Shown here: positions 56,476 to 64,000 of the stretch, piece after piece | Position numbering within the stretch: the first letter of the stretch is position 1 | Layout: each line of letters opens with the position of its first letter | Assembly (NCBI RefSeq): GCF_011764445.1 | Contig: NZ_BLPG01000001.1 | Coordinates: forward strand, 8,671,316-8,735,315 | DNA from: Phytohabitans rumicis | GTDB lineage: Bacteria > Actinomycetota > Actinomycetes > Mycobacteriales > Micromonosporaceae | DNA: 64,000 nucleotides | Reading direction: 5' to 3' | Program-made: the position numbers and the translations under genes | The notes under the pieces: model-generated | What the model was told of the DNA's origin: nothing | Databases searched by the model: none | The model's input: the letters and a program-made list of their open reading frames with translations, nothing else

Positions 56476-57549
56476 GGATCGAGTTGTCGTCGTGAGTGGA
56501 CCGGGCACAGTGGAGGTCCAGCGAGTCAAGCGGGAACCCGTGCGGGACGGCACCTTCCGGGTCAACACGCTCTACAGTGGAGTTTCGGCCGGGACGGAAC
56601 TGAGCTACGTCAAGGGCACGAACCCGTACCTGTCGGCGTCGTGGGACGCGGCCCTCGGACTCTTCCGCCCCGGCGAGCCGTCCACTGTGTACCCGGTGAC
56701 CCGGCTCGGCTACATGGAGGTGGGCCGGGTCGCCGAGAGCGCCACCCCGGCCGTGCGCGAGGGCGCCGTGGTCGCGATGGCGTACGGCCACCGCACCGGC
56801 TATCTCGCCGACCCGCTGACCGACCGGTTCGTGCCGCTGCCGCCGGACCTGGACCCGATCCTCGGCGTGTACGTCGCGCACGCCGGGCCGATCTGCGCCA
56901 ACGGACTGCTGCACGCGGCCGCCGACCTCTACGGCCCGGGGGTGCGGGACCTCGGCGACGGCATCCGGGGACGGCGTGTCGCGGTCGTCGGTGCCGGCCT
57001 GGTCGGGCTACTGACCGCGCTGTTCGCCTCTCGCCACGGGGCGCAGGAGGTCGTCGTACTCGATGAGACGTCGCGGCGGCGAGCGGTCGCGGAGGCCCTC
57101 GGTCTGGCGGCGCTCAACCCGGCCGGCGGCGACCCGGCGGTCGCGCTGAAGACCCGGTGGCGGGCCGGGCCCGGCGCGGACGTGGTCTTTCAGTGCCGCG
57201 GCCGGGCGGCGGCGCTGCACCTGGCGCTGCGGCTGCCGCGGCCGCAAGGGACGGTGATCGATCTGGCCTTCTACCAGGGCGGGGCGGACGCGGTGCGGCT
57301 GGGGAGGAGTTCCACCACAACGGGCTGGCGGTGCGGTGCGCGCAGATCGGCCGGGTGCCGCGCGGGCTGTCGGCGGCGTGGGACCGGGACCGGCTGTCGG
57401 CGGAGACGGTCGCGCTGCTGCGCGAGCGCGGCGCGGCGATCCGGCGGCATCTGGTCTCCGCGGTGGTGCCGTTCGACGAGGCGCCGGGCCTGCTCACCGA
57501 CCTTGCCGCGCGGCGCCGCCAGGAGGTGTCGACGATCTTGGAGGGTTGA
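56459..57549 (+). CDS. Medium-chain (zinc-type) dehydrogenase (frame broken once)
   Basis: About 363 residues once repaired. The N-terminal GroES-like fold contains YSGVSAGTELSYVKG and LGYMEVGRVAES; the Rossmann domain begins RVAVVGAGLVGLLTALFA. The usual catalytic Cys and zinc-lobe cysteines are not evident, as in threonine-dehydrogenase-like relatives with unusual chemistry. The GGGG run 57301-57304 lacks one G; adding it joins RLGEEFHHNGLAVRC. ATG 56459 overlaps the preceding oxidoreductase. Confidence 0.85.
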
Positions 57550-57567
57550 ATAGTACCGTTGCGCCTC

Positions 57568-59859
57568 ATGGGTGTGTCGCAACGGTTGAAGAGCAGGATG
57601 CAGCGCTTTCTCCAGCGCCCGGGTACGACGGTCGACCTCGGCCCGCTGGAGAAGCAGTTGCCCAAGATCAGTGCACGTGCGGAGGAGCTGGCGGAGCTCT
57701 CCGACGCCGAGCTGACCGAGGCCGCCGGTGAGGCCACCGAGTACCACGACCTCTGTGCCTTCGGGCGCGAGGCGGCCAAGCGCGGCCTCGACCAGACGCC
57801 GTACGACGTGCAGCTGCTCGGCGCGATGGCGCTCCTGTCCGGCAAGGTCGCCGAGATGGCCACCGGCGAGGGCAAGACGCTGACCGCCGCGATCGCCGCG
57901 TACGGGCACGTCCGGCGCGGCAAGGGCCCGGTGCACGTGCTGACCGTCAACGACTACCTGGCCCGCCGCGACGCGCTCTGGATGGCGCCGGTCTACCGCC
58001 TGCTCGGCCTGTCCGTCGGCTGGGTCACCGAGGCGTCCAGCCACGACCAGCGCCGGGCCGCCTACGGCAACGACGTCACGTACGTCTCGGTCAGCGAGGC
58101 CGGCTTCGACTACCTGCGCGACCAGCTCGTCACCGACATCGACGACCGGGTGCAGCGCGAGCTGGCCACCTGCATCGTCGACGAGGCCGACTCCATCCTG
58201 ATCGACGAGGCCCGGGTGCCGATGGTCCTCGCCGGCACCGTGCCCGGCGAGCAGGACCCGGTGCACGCCGCCGCCGCGCTGGTGAAGGGCCTGGTCAACA
58301 GGCGCCACTACGAGATCGCCGACGACGGCCGCAGCGTCGCGCTGACCGACCGCGGGCTGCGCGCCGTCGAGGCCAAGCTGGACGGCATCGACCTGTACGC
58401 CGACGAGAACGTCGAGCAGCTCTCCGCCATCAACGTGGCCCTGCACGCCCAGGCCCTGCTGCACCGGGACGTCGACTACATCGTGCGCAACGGCGCCGTG
58501 GAGCTGGTCGACGAGATGCGCGGCCGGGTGGCCCAGCGCCGCCGCTGGCCGGACGGGCTGCAGGCCGCTGTCGAGGCCAAGGAGGGGCTCAACGCGACCG
58601 CCGAGGGCGAGGTGCTCGACACCATCACCGTGCAGGCGTACATCGCGCTCTACAAGACGCTGTGCGGCATGACGGCGACGGCGGTGCTGGTGGGGCACGA
58701 GCTGCGCGAGTTCTTCAAGCTCGAGGTCGCGGTCATCCCGTCGAACACCCCGTGCATCCGGGTGGACGATCCGGACCGCATCTACGCCACCCAGGCCGAG
58801 AAGGAAGAGGCCCTGATCGAGGAGATCCGCATCAACCACGAGGCCGGCCGGCCCGTGCTCGTGGGCACCCTCGACGTCAAGGAGTCCGAGCAGCTCGCCG
58901 CCGGCCTCACCGCCGCCGGGATCGCGTGCGTCGTGCTCAACGCCAAGAACGACGAGGAGGAGGCGGCGATCATCGCGGAGGCCGGCACGCACGGCGCGGT
59001 GACCGTCTCCACCCAGATGGCCGGCCGCGGCGTCGACATCCGCCTCGGCGGCAGCGACCAGGCCGACTACGACCGGGTCAAGGAGCTCGGCGGGCTCTAC
59101 ATCATCGGCAGCGGCCGGCACGACAGCCGCCGGGTCGACGACCAGCTGCGTGGCCGCTCCGGCCGGCAGGGCGACCCCGGGCACTCGGTGTTCTTCGTGA
59201 GCCTGGAGGACGAACTGGTCGTCCGGCACGCGCCCGAGCTGATCCCGGGCTCGCCGAAGATGGACGCCGACGGCCTGGTGCACGACGAGACCGTCACGTA
59301 CGCCGTCGAGCACGCCCAGCGGGTCGCCGAGGGCGTCAACCACGAGATCCACCGCAACACCTGGCGGTACAGCGTGGTGATCGAGCAGCAGCGCATCGCC
59401 CTCGCCGCGCGGCGCGAGCGGCTGCTGACCACCGAGGTGGCCACCGACCTGCTGCGCGACCGGTACGAGGAGAAGTGCGAGGACATCGACGAGGAGCTGC
59501 TGTCCCGGGTGGCCCGCTCGATCGCGCTCTACCACCTCGACCGGCTGTGGGCCGAGCACCTCGCCGAGCTGAACGAGGTGCGCGAGGGCGTACACCTGCG
59601 CGCGCTGGGGCGGCTGGACCCGCTGGACGAGTTCCACCGCTCGGCGGTGCCGGCGTTCAACGACCTGTTCCCGAAGATCGAGGCGCGCACGCTGGAGACG
59701 TTCGAGCAGACCGAGGTGACCGAGGACTGGCAGCCGGAGGGGTCCGACATGGTCCGGCCGAGCGCCACGTGGACGTACCTGGTGCACGACAACCCGTTCG
59801 GCTCCGAGCTCGACCGCCTGATCTCCGCGGTGGGCCGCCGGCTGTCCTCCTCCCGCTAA
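57568..59859 (+). CDS. secA2: Accessory preprotein translocase ATPase SecA2
   Basis: A 763-residue SecA. Walker A MATGEGKT at 97-104, DEAD at about 209 (VDEADSILIDEAR), the cross-linking region, and helicase motif STQMAGRGVDIRLGG. It is shorter than housekeeping SecA (about 900 residues or more) and ends without the zinc-binding SEC-C tail, as is normal for SecA2. It powers export of a subset of proteins, often lacking classical signals, through SecYEG. The GpgS/sugar cluster precedes it with 18 bp, suggesting that it might be co-transcribed with the dehydrogenase. ATG 57568 is preferred over TTG 57559. Confidence 0.93.
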   Translation: MGVSQRLKSRMQRFLQRPGTTVDLGPLEKQLPKISARAEELAELSDAELTEAAGEATEYHDLCAFGREAAKRGLDQTPYDVQLLGAMALLSGKVAEMATGEGKTLTAAIAAYGHVRRGKGPVHVLTVNDYLARRDALWMAPVYRLLGLSVGWVTEASSHDQRRAAYGNDVTYVSVSEAGFDYLRDQLVTDIDDRVQRELATCIVDEADSILIDEARVPMVLAGTVPGEQDPVHAAAALVKGLVNRRHYEIADDGRSVALTDRGLRAVEAKLDGIDLYADENVEQLSAINVALHAQALLHRDVDYIVRNGAVELVDEMRGRVAQRRRWPDGLQAAVEAKEGLNATAEGEVLDTITVQAYIALYKTLCGMTATAVLVGHELREFFKLEVAVIPSNTPCIRVDDPDRIYATQAEKEEALIEEIRINHEAGRPVLVGTLDVKESEQLAAGLTAAGIACVVLNAKNDEEEAAIIAEAGTHGAVTVSTQMAGRGVDIRLGGSDQADYDRVKELGGLYIIGSGRHDSRRVDDQLRGRSGRQGDPGHSVFFVSLEDELVVRHAPELIPGSPKMDADGLVHDETVTYAVEHAQRVAEGVNHEIHRNTWRYSVVIEQQRIALAARRERLLTTEVATDLLRDRYEEKCEDIDEELLSRVARSIALYHLDRLWAEHLAELNEVREGVHLRALGRLDPLDEFHRSAVPAFNDLFPKIEARTLETFEQTEVTEDWQPEGSDMVRPSATWTYLVHDNPFGSELDRLISAVGRRLSSSR

Positions 59860-59939
59860 GCCGGCTCCCTCCCCGCCGTGGGCTGGGCGCGTCGGGCGCT
59901 GGGCTCGCCCGGCGCGCTGGGCTCGCCCGGCAGGCTGGG

Positions 59940-60044
59940 CGCGTCGATCAAGGCCCGTGCCGTCGATCAAGGGCGAATGGTCGTGGTTTGATCTCCGATC
60001 CACGGCCGTTTGCCCTTGATCGACGCGAAAGTCCTTGATCGACG
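59940..60044. repeat. Dispersed nested palindrome, copy 6 of 6
   Basis: Full-length copy, orientation as copy 2, with outer arms CGTCGATCAAGGC / CCTTGATCGACG. Before it (about 59885-59940) is a short tandem array of the unit GCTGGGCTCGCCCGGC. The unit lies between SecA2 and lipoamide dehydrogenase and ends 40 bases before the latter. Confidence 0.9.
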
Positions 60045-60084
60045 TCGCCTGCGGGCGCCGCCCGGCGCCCATAGCATCGGACGC

Positions 60085-61470
60085 ATGAGCACACACTTCG
60101 ACGTGGTGGTCCTGGGCGCGGGTCCGGGTGGGTACACGGCGGCGGTCCGGTCCGCGCAGCTCGGGCTGTCGACGGCGGTGGTCGAGGAGCGCTACTGGGG
60201 CGGCGTCTGCCTCAACGTGGGCTGCATCCCGTCCAAGGCCCTGCTGCGCAACGCCGAGCTGGCGCACCTGTTCACCCAGGAGGCCGGCACCTTCGGCATC
60301 CAGGTGGACGGCACGGTCAGCTTCGACTACGGGGCGGCGTTCCAGCGCAGCCGCAAGGTCGCCGACGGCCGCGTCAAGGGCGTGCACTACCTGATGAAGA
60401 AGAACAAGATCACCCAGTACGACGCCCGCGGGGTGTTCACCGACCCGCACACGCTGCGCGTCGGCGAGCAGACCGTCACCTTCGACCACTGCGTTATCGC
60501 GGCCGGCGCGACCACCAAGCTGCTGCCCGGTACGCAGGTGAGCGAGCGCGTCGTGACGTACGAGGAGCAGATCCTCAGCGACACCCTGCCCGCCAGCGTC
60601 GTCATCGCCGGGGCCGGCGCGATCGGCGTGGAGTTCGCGTACGTCCTGCACAACTACGGCGTCAAGGTGACCATTGTGGAGTTCCTCGACCGCGTGGTGC
60701 CGCTGGAGGACGCCGAGGTCTCCGCCGAGCTGGCCCGCCGGTACAAGCGCCTGGGCATCGACGTGCTCACCTCCACGAAGGTCGAGTCGATCGAGGAGTC
60801 CGCATCGGGCGTGCGGGTCACCGTGTCCCGGGACGGTCAGCGGCAGGTGCTGGAGGCCGACAAGGTGTTGCAGGCGATCGGCTTCCAGCCCCGCGTCGAC
60901 GGCTACGGGCTGGACAAGACCGGCGTACGCCGCACCGAGCGCGGCGCGATCGACGTCGACGGCCGGTGCCGCACCAGCGTGCCGCACATCTTCGCGATCG
61001 GCGACGTGACCGCCAAGCTGATGCTCGCCCACGCCGCCGAGGCCATGGGCATCATCGCCGCCGAGACGATCGCCGACGCCGAGACCATGGAGCTGGACTA
61101 CACGATGATCCCGCGGGCCACGTACTGCCAGCCGCAGATCGCCAGCTTCGGCTGGACCGAGGCGCAGGCCCGGGAGAAGGGCTTCGACGTACGGGTCGCG
61201 AAGTTCCCGTTCACCGCGAACGGCAAGGCGCACGGCCTCGCCGACACGGCCGGCTTCGTCAAGATCTTGAGCGACGGTAAGTACGGCGAGCTGCTCGGCG
61301 CCCACCTCATCGGGCCGGACGTGACCGAGCTGCTGCCGGAGCTGACGCTGGCCCAGCAGTGGGACCTGACCGTGCACGAGGTCGCCCGTAACGTCCACGC
61401 CCACCCCACGCTCGGCGAGGCGGTCAAGGAGGCGATCCACGGCCTGGCCGGCCACATGATCAATATGTGA
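60085..61470 (+). CDS. lpdA: Dihydrolipoyl dehydrogenase
   Basis: A 461-residue flavoprotein disulfide reductase. FAD site [14 protein letters not shown], redox Cys42/Cys47 in [18 protein letters not shown] site [14 protein letters not shown], and the C-terminal His-Glu pair in [17 protein letters not shown]. It reoxidises lipoamide in 2-oxoacid dehydrogenase or glycine-cleavage complexes. No E1 or E2 gene is near, so it serves complexes encoded elsewhere. Confidence 0.96.
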   Translation: MSTHFDVVVLGAGPGGYTAAVRSAQLGLSTAVVEERYWGGVCLNVGCIPSKALLRNAELAHLFTQEAGTFGIQVDGTVSFDYGAAFQRSRKVADGRVKGVHYLMKKNKITQYDARGVFTDPHTLRVGEQTVTFDHCVIAAGATTKLLPGTQVSERVVTYEEQILSDTLPASVVIAGAGAIGVEFAYVLHNYGVKVTIVEFLDRVVPLEDAEVSAELARRYKRLGIDVLTSTKVESIEESASGVRVTVSRDGQRQVLEADKVLQAIGFQPRVDGYGLDKTGVRRTERGAIDVDGRCRTSVPHIFAIGDVTAKLMLAHAAEAMGIIAAETIADAETMELDYTMIPRATYCQPQIASFGWTEAQAREKGFDVRVAKFPFTANGKAHGLADTAGFVKILSDGKYGELLGAHLIGPDVTELLPELTLAQQWDLTVHEVARNVHAHPTLGEAVKEAIHGLAGHMINM

Positions 61471-61474
61471 CGGC

Positions 61475-62233
61475 TCAGGCCACGCCGGCCACCGCCGCGT
61501 CCCGGGCGCCGCGCCAGACCAGGCCGGCCTCGGCGTACCCGGCGGCGCGCAGCGTGTCCAGGTGCCAGGACACCGGGGGTGCGAACTCGGTGGCGTGCCG
61601 CTCGGCGAAGACCTTCTTGCGTTCGGGCAGGAGCGGGCCCAGCACCGGGTCGCCGCCCACGTGCTCCCACCAGTCCTCCCAGGACAGCACCGCGCCGGCG
61701 GCGTACCGGGCCCGGCGGCGGGCGTCGGACCGGTCGCCCAGCCGCGCGCTGAGGCCGGGCAGCCCGTCGTCGGGCATGTGGTCCGCGTTGACGAACACGC
61801 CTCCGGGCCGTAGCGCGCTGCGGATCTCGCCGTACAGGTCGGTCAACCGGTCCGCCGGCAACCAGTGCAGCGCCGTCGCGGTAAGCACCGCGTCAAACTC
61901 CCGGTGCGGCAACGCCGCCAGCCATTGCGGGGTACGCAGGTTCGCCGTCACCACCGTGGCCCGGTCATCGAGGGTGGCGCCGGCGATGTGCAGCAGCACC
62001 GGGTCGACGTCGAGCAGCGTGGTGGTGGCGTCGGGGAAGCGGCGCAGCACCCGCAGCGAGATCGACCCGGTGCCGCCGGCCAGGTCGAGCACCCGCGGCG
62101 GCCGCCCATCCGTGACCGCGTCGACCACCTCCAGCAGGGCGGCGAACCGCTCCTCCCGGTCCGGCAGGTACGCCTCCTGCTGCCGGTCCCAGCTCTCCTG
62201 CCACGCCGAAGCATCGAGTATGTAAGGACTCAT
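61475..62233 (-). CDS. Class I SAM-dependent methyltransferase
   Basis: A 252-residue methyltransferase with motif I RVLDLAGGTGSISLRVL, acidic LLDVDPVLL, and post motifs FDAVLTATALHWLP and LRPGGVFVNADHM. GTG start at 62233. A trans-aconitate-type or antibiotic-type small-molecule substrate is possible but unassigned. It converges with lpdA, four bases apart. Confidence 0.88.
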   Translation of the reverse strand: MSPYILDASAWQESWDRQQEAYLPDREERFAALLEVVDAVTDGRPPRVLDLAGGTGSISLRVLRRFPDATTTLLDVDPVLLHIAGATLDDRATVVTANLRTPQWLAALPHREFDAVLTATALHWLPADRLTDLYGEIRSALRPGGVFVNADHMPDDGLPGLSARLGDRSDARRRARYAAGAVLSWEDWWEHVGGDPVLGPLLPERKKVFAERHATEFAPPVSWHLDTLRAAGYAEAGLVWRGARDAAVAGVA

Positions 62234-62301
62234 ACTCAGTAGACTAGTTACCGCCCGCCCTCGTGTCGAGGGCCGCCGCCCCAGCGTGTAGAGCGCCCCA
62301 G

Positions 62302-62379
62302 GGCCGGGAAGTTAAGAGACTCGGCGACTGTGTCGACTAGTTGCCCGCCCAGGGGCAACCATTCGCCACGATCGCGGCG
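62302..62379. repeat. Second copy of the 52-kb repeat block
   Basis: GCCGGGAAGTTAAG at 62302-62315 and the block 62322-62379 (CGGCGACTGTGTCGA ... GTTGCCCGCCCAGGGGCAAC ... CGCCACGATCGCGGCG) match the inverse of 52171-52297 in the gene-free element. It includes a 7-bp stem, GTTGCCC/GGGCAAC. Confidence 0.7.
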
Positions 62380-62438
62380 CCCGTCCGGTATCAGCTGCCC
62401 GGGGTGTGAGCGCGGCCGCGTGGGGGTACCGACACGGT

Positions 62439-62759
62439 ATGACGCTCGTGCGCACGGAACCCTGCGACAGCCACGGCCTCGCGGTGGTCCATCTGCACGG
62501 CGACGTCGACATCCAGAACGAGCGCAGCGTGGTGGCCGCGGTCGCGGCGGCCCTGGACGGCCCGGTACGCGAGGTCGTGGTCGACCTGACCAACGTGCCG
62601 TTCCTCGACTCCAGCGGCGTCCGGGCGCTGCTGCGGGGCCGGCAGGCGGCGGAGACCTACGGCGCGACGCTGCGGGTCCGCAACCCCCGCCGGATCGTCG
62701 ACCAGATCCTGCGCATCACCGGCGTCGCGCCGCTCCTGGGCCTAGGGCCTGTTTCATGA
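62439..62759 (+). CDS. STAS-domain anti-anti-sigma factor
   Basis: A 106-residue STAS protein: VVHLHGDVDIQNER, VVVDLTNVPFLDSSGVRALL with the phospho-accepting Ser (DSSG) and LRVRNPRRIVDQIL. It is likely phosphorylated by an RsbW/SpoIIAB-type kinase and, when unphosphorylated, frees a sigma factor. No kinase is adjacent. The last residues (GPVS) and the stop codon lie inside the terminal inverted repeat of a small element, so the native end was replaced. Confidence 0.9.
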   Translation: MTLVRTEPCDSHGLAVVHLHGDVDIQNERSVVAAVAAALDGPVREVVVDLTNVPFLDSSGVRALLRGRQAAETYGATLRVRNPRRIVDQILRITGVAPLLGLGPVS

Positions 62760-62877
62760 GGGCTGGCCGGCCTGCGGCGGACCCAGACGACGCCCGGCTT
62801 GCCGGATCGCCGCCTGGGCCTCGCCTCGGCTCGACCGACCCTCATAAAACTCGACCGACCCTCATAGAACAGGCCCT
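62744..62877. mobile_element. 134-bp MITE-like element
   Basis: Arms AGGGCCTGTTTCATGAGGG (62744-62762) and its near complement (62859-62877, two mismatches). A 20-bp unit TCGACCGACCCTCATARAAC occurs twice at the right. A partial further end (GGGGCCTGTTTGAGC) follows at once. Too short to encode a transposase; it forms the end of the STAS gene and borders the DUF3500 gene. Confidence 0.75.
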
Positions 62878-62897
62878 GGGGCCTGTTTGAGCGCCCG

Positions 62898-63836
62898 CTA
62901 GTGCGCGACCGCGCGGTGGGCGGCGAGCACGTCGTCGCCGAAGTCGCTCCTCGGGCGCCGCATGACCGTGTGCGCGTGGTTTCCGTCGTCGCTCGTGTTG
63001 TCGTACTCGATCAGCAGGTCCTCGCCCTGGACCCGGTAGTAGTGCCTGGTGCCCGGCCCGGTCGGGCCCTCCCAGGCGAAGTGCCGCTCGCCGGCGGCGA
63101 TCCGCGCGTGCTCGCGCGCGGCGAGCTCGGCCGGGAGCCGGTCCAGGTAGAGCGCGACCAGGGCGTCGAGCGTGGCGCGCGCGGACGGGCCGAGCCGGCT
63201 GGTGGGCACGCCGCGCGGCTCGATCGGGTCCGTGCGGCCGCGGGTCGCGCTGCGGATGTCGTCGGGCGCCCGGTCGGACACGATGGCCGCGCGCCGCCCC
63301 GCCGGCCCCATCGCCTCCAGCAGCGCCCGGCCCAGGTCCTCCTCGGCGGCGAGCGGCCGCAGCACGGTGCGGCCGGCGTGGCTGACCCGGTGCGGGTTGG
63401 CGCCCAGGAACACCGGCGCGGGCGACACCTGGGCGCCGGCCACCGTCATCGTCACCGACACGTGGTGCCCCTCGAACCGCCACGACCACGCCTCGTCACC
63501 CGGATCGCCGAAGACCGCCACCCAGTAGTCGTTGCTGTGCCGCCCGCGCGCCCACCCCTCGGCCCGGTCGAGCACCTCCTCCAGCGCCACGATCGCCATC
63601 GCCTGGGCGTACGCGTGCGGGCTCAGCGCCGTCGCCAGCAACCGGTGCGCGGCCTTGCGGCCGGCGCGGTCCAGGTCGGCCAGGCAGGCCCCGGGCCGCG
63701 CCCGCGGCCGATACTCGATCCAGCGCCGGGCCGCGTCGTCGCCGAAGCTCCGCCGGGCCAGGTCGCGCTGCTCACCGTCCAGCGCGGCCAGCAGCGCGAC
63801 CGCGGCTTCGCGCATCTCATCTGGTACGCCCACCAC
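62898..63836 (-). CDS. DUF3500-family protein
   Basis: A protein of about 312 residues with the DUF3500 pattern: LVALYLDRLPAELA, HFAWEGPTGPGTRHYYRVQG, LLIEYDNTSDDGNHAHTVMR and RRPRSDFGDDVLAAHR near the end. DUF3500 proteins are widespread and uncharacterised; conserved His and Asp residues hint at metal binding. GTG at 63836 or 63833 is likely; ATG 63815 is an alternative. It lies in the same direction as the partial membrane protein. Confidence 0.82.
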   Translation of the reverse strand: MVGVPDEMREAAVALLAALDGEQRDLARRSFGDDAARRWIEYRPRARPGACLADLDRAGRKAAHRLLATALSPHAYAQAMAIVALEEVLDRAEGWARGRHSNDYWVAVFGDPGDEAWSWRFEGHHVSVTMTVAGAQVSPAPVFLGANPHRVSHAGRTVLRPLAAEEDLGRALLEAMGPAGRRAAIVSDRAPDDIRSATRGRTDPIEPRGVPTSRLGPSARATLDALVALYLDRLPAELAAREHARIAAGERHFAWEGPTGPGTRHYYRVQGEDLLIEYDNTSDDGNHAHTVMRRPRSDFGDDVLAAHRAVAH

Positions 63837-63856
63837 ATGACCTGTATACCCTGCTC

Positions 63857-64000
63857 CTACGACACTTCCCGTCGCATGAGCCGGATCAGCCCGGCGGCCA
63901 GCGGCAGCAGGACCCACACGCCCACCGACGTGCCCAGCTTGGCCCAGCCGGACCCGGTCATCGTGTCCTCGGCGAGCGGCTGCATGGTGACGCTCAGCTC
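63857..64000 (-). CDS. C-terminal end of a membrane protein (ABC-2 permease-like)
   Basis: Forty-seven codons and a TAG are visible, the rest lying beyond the window. The sequence is a short polar stretch, one hydrophobic helix (SVGVWVLLPLAAGLIRLM) and a basic end (RREVS). This matches the last helix of ABC-2-type permeases, but so little is present that the family is uncertain. Confidence 0.45.
   Translation of the reverse strand, partial: ELSVTMQPLAEDTMTGSGWAKLGTSVGVWVLLPLAAGLIRLMRREVS

Noticed and set aside
57271-61455. Very long reverse-strand open frame of about 1390 codons
   Set aside because: It is the antisense shadow of SecA2 and lipoamide dehydrogenase, with His/Val/Asp/Gly-biased composition and no domains. 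The forward genes have complete catalytic motifs.

Overview
The window is 64 kb of very GC-rich DNA with GTG/ATG starts, 4-base stop/start overlaps and a gene set (SigE-type sigma factor, SNF2 helicase with SWIM partner, glucosyl-3-phosphoglycerate synthase, accessory SecA, DUF1707 protein, DtxR-type iron box) typical of filamentous Actinobacteria. The repeats and gene style suggest Micromonosporaceae, which is an inference and not proven here. I saw no rRNA, tRNA or CRISPR array.

Layout. 1-7.2 kb: end of a YfhO-like membrane protein, an aldo/keto reductase, and an SNF2/SWIM pair. 7.2-7.5 kb: a nested giant palindrome. 7.5-11.4 kb: ApbE-like protein, two-component system and a secreted HtrA-like protease. 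11.4-14.5 kb: antitoxin with a decayed PIN toxin, a GGDEF-EAL protein and an iron-box-controlled siderophore ATPase. 14.5-20.2 kb: epimerase, then a tightly coupled ABC exporter / sensor kinase / response regulator / kinase operon, and a cupin. 20.2-24.4 kb: repeat, PadR remnant, Nudix, phosphatase, TetR with its divergent target, and a membrane glycosyltransferase. 24.4-27.7 kb: a five-gene redox operon (ApbE, heme-type membrane protein, NuoF-like flavoprotein, ferredoxin). 27.7-29.4 kb: an IS630-type element and a related relic. 29.4-32.4 kb: a 1010-residue WD40 / Ras-like GTPase / zinc-ribbon / TIR protein, the best candidate for an undescribed defence or signalling device; a remnant of a second copy lies on the other side of the IS. 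33-40.7 kb: AraC, glyoxalase, small membrane protein + methyltransferase + sulfatase, citrate synthase, sigma factor and partner. 40.8-51.4 kb: DUF1707/beta-propeller protein, membrane glycosyltransferase, glutamate-cysteine ligase-like enzyme, EamA transporter, acyl-CoA ligase, MFS and LacI. 51.4-53.3 kb: repeat-rich, nearly gene-free. 53.3-57.5 kb: GT4, GpgS, Gfo/Idh oxidoreductase and zinc-type dehydrogenase. 57.5-64 kb: SecA2, lipoamide dehydrogenase, methyltransferase, STAS protein, DUF3500 protein and a partial membrane protein.

Two window-wide features matter to a reader. First, thirteen otherwise normal genes are each broken by exactly one missing base in a G or C run; adding one base restores a full-length frame every time, so most are probably consensus errors rather than true pseudogenes. 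Second, several families of palindromic repeats occupy the intergenic gaps: a roughly 100-bp nested palindrome occurs six times, and other repeats have entered or abut coding sequence (an oxidoreductase gene and the 3' end of a STAS gene).
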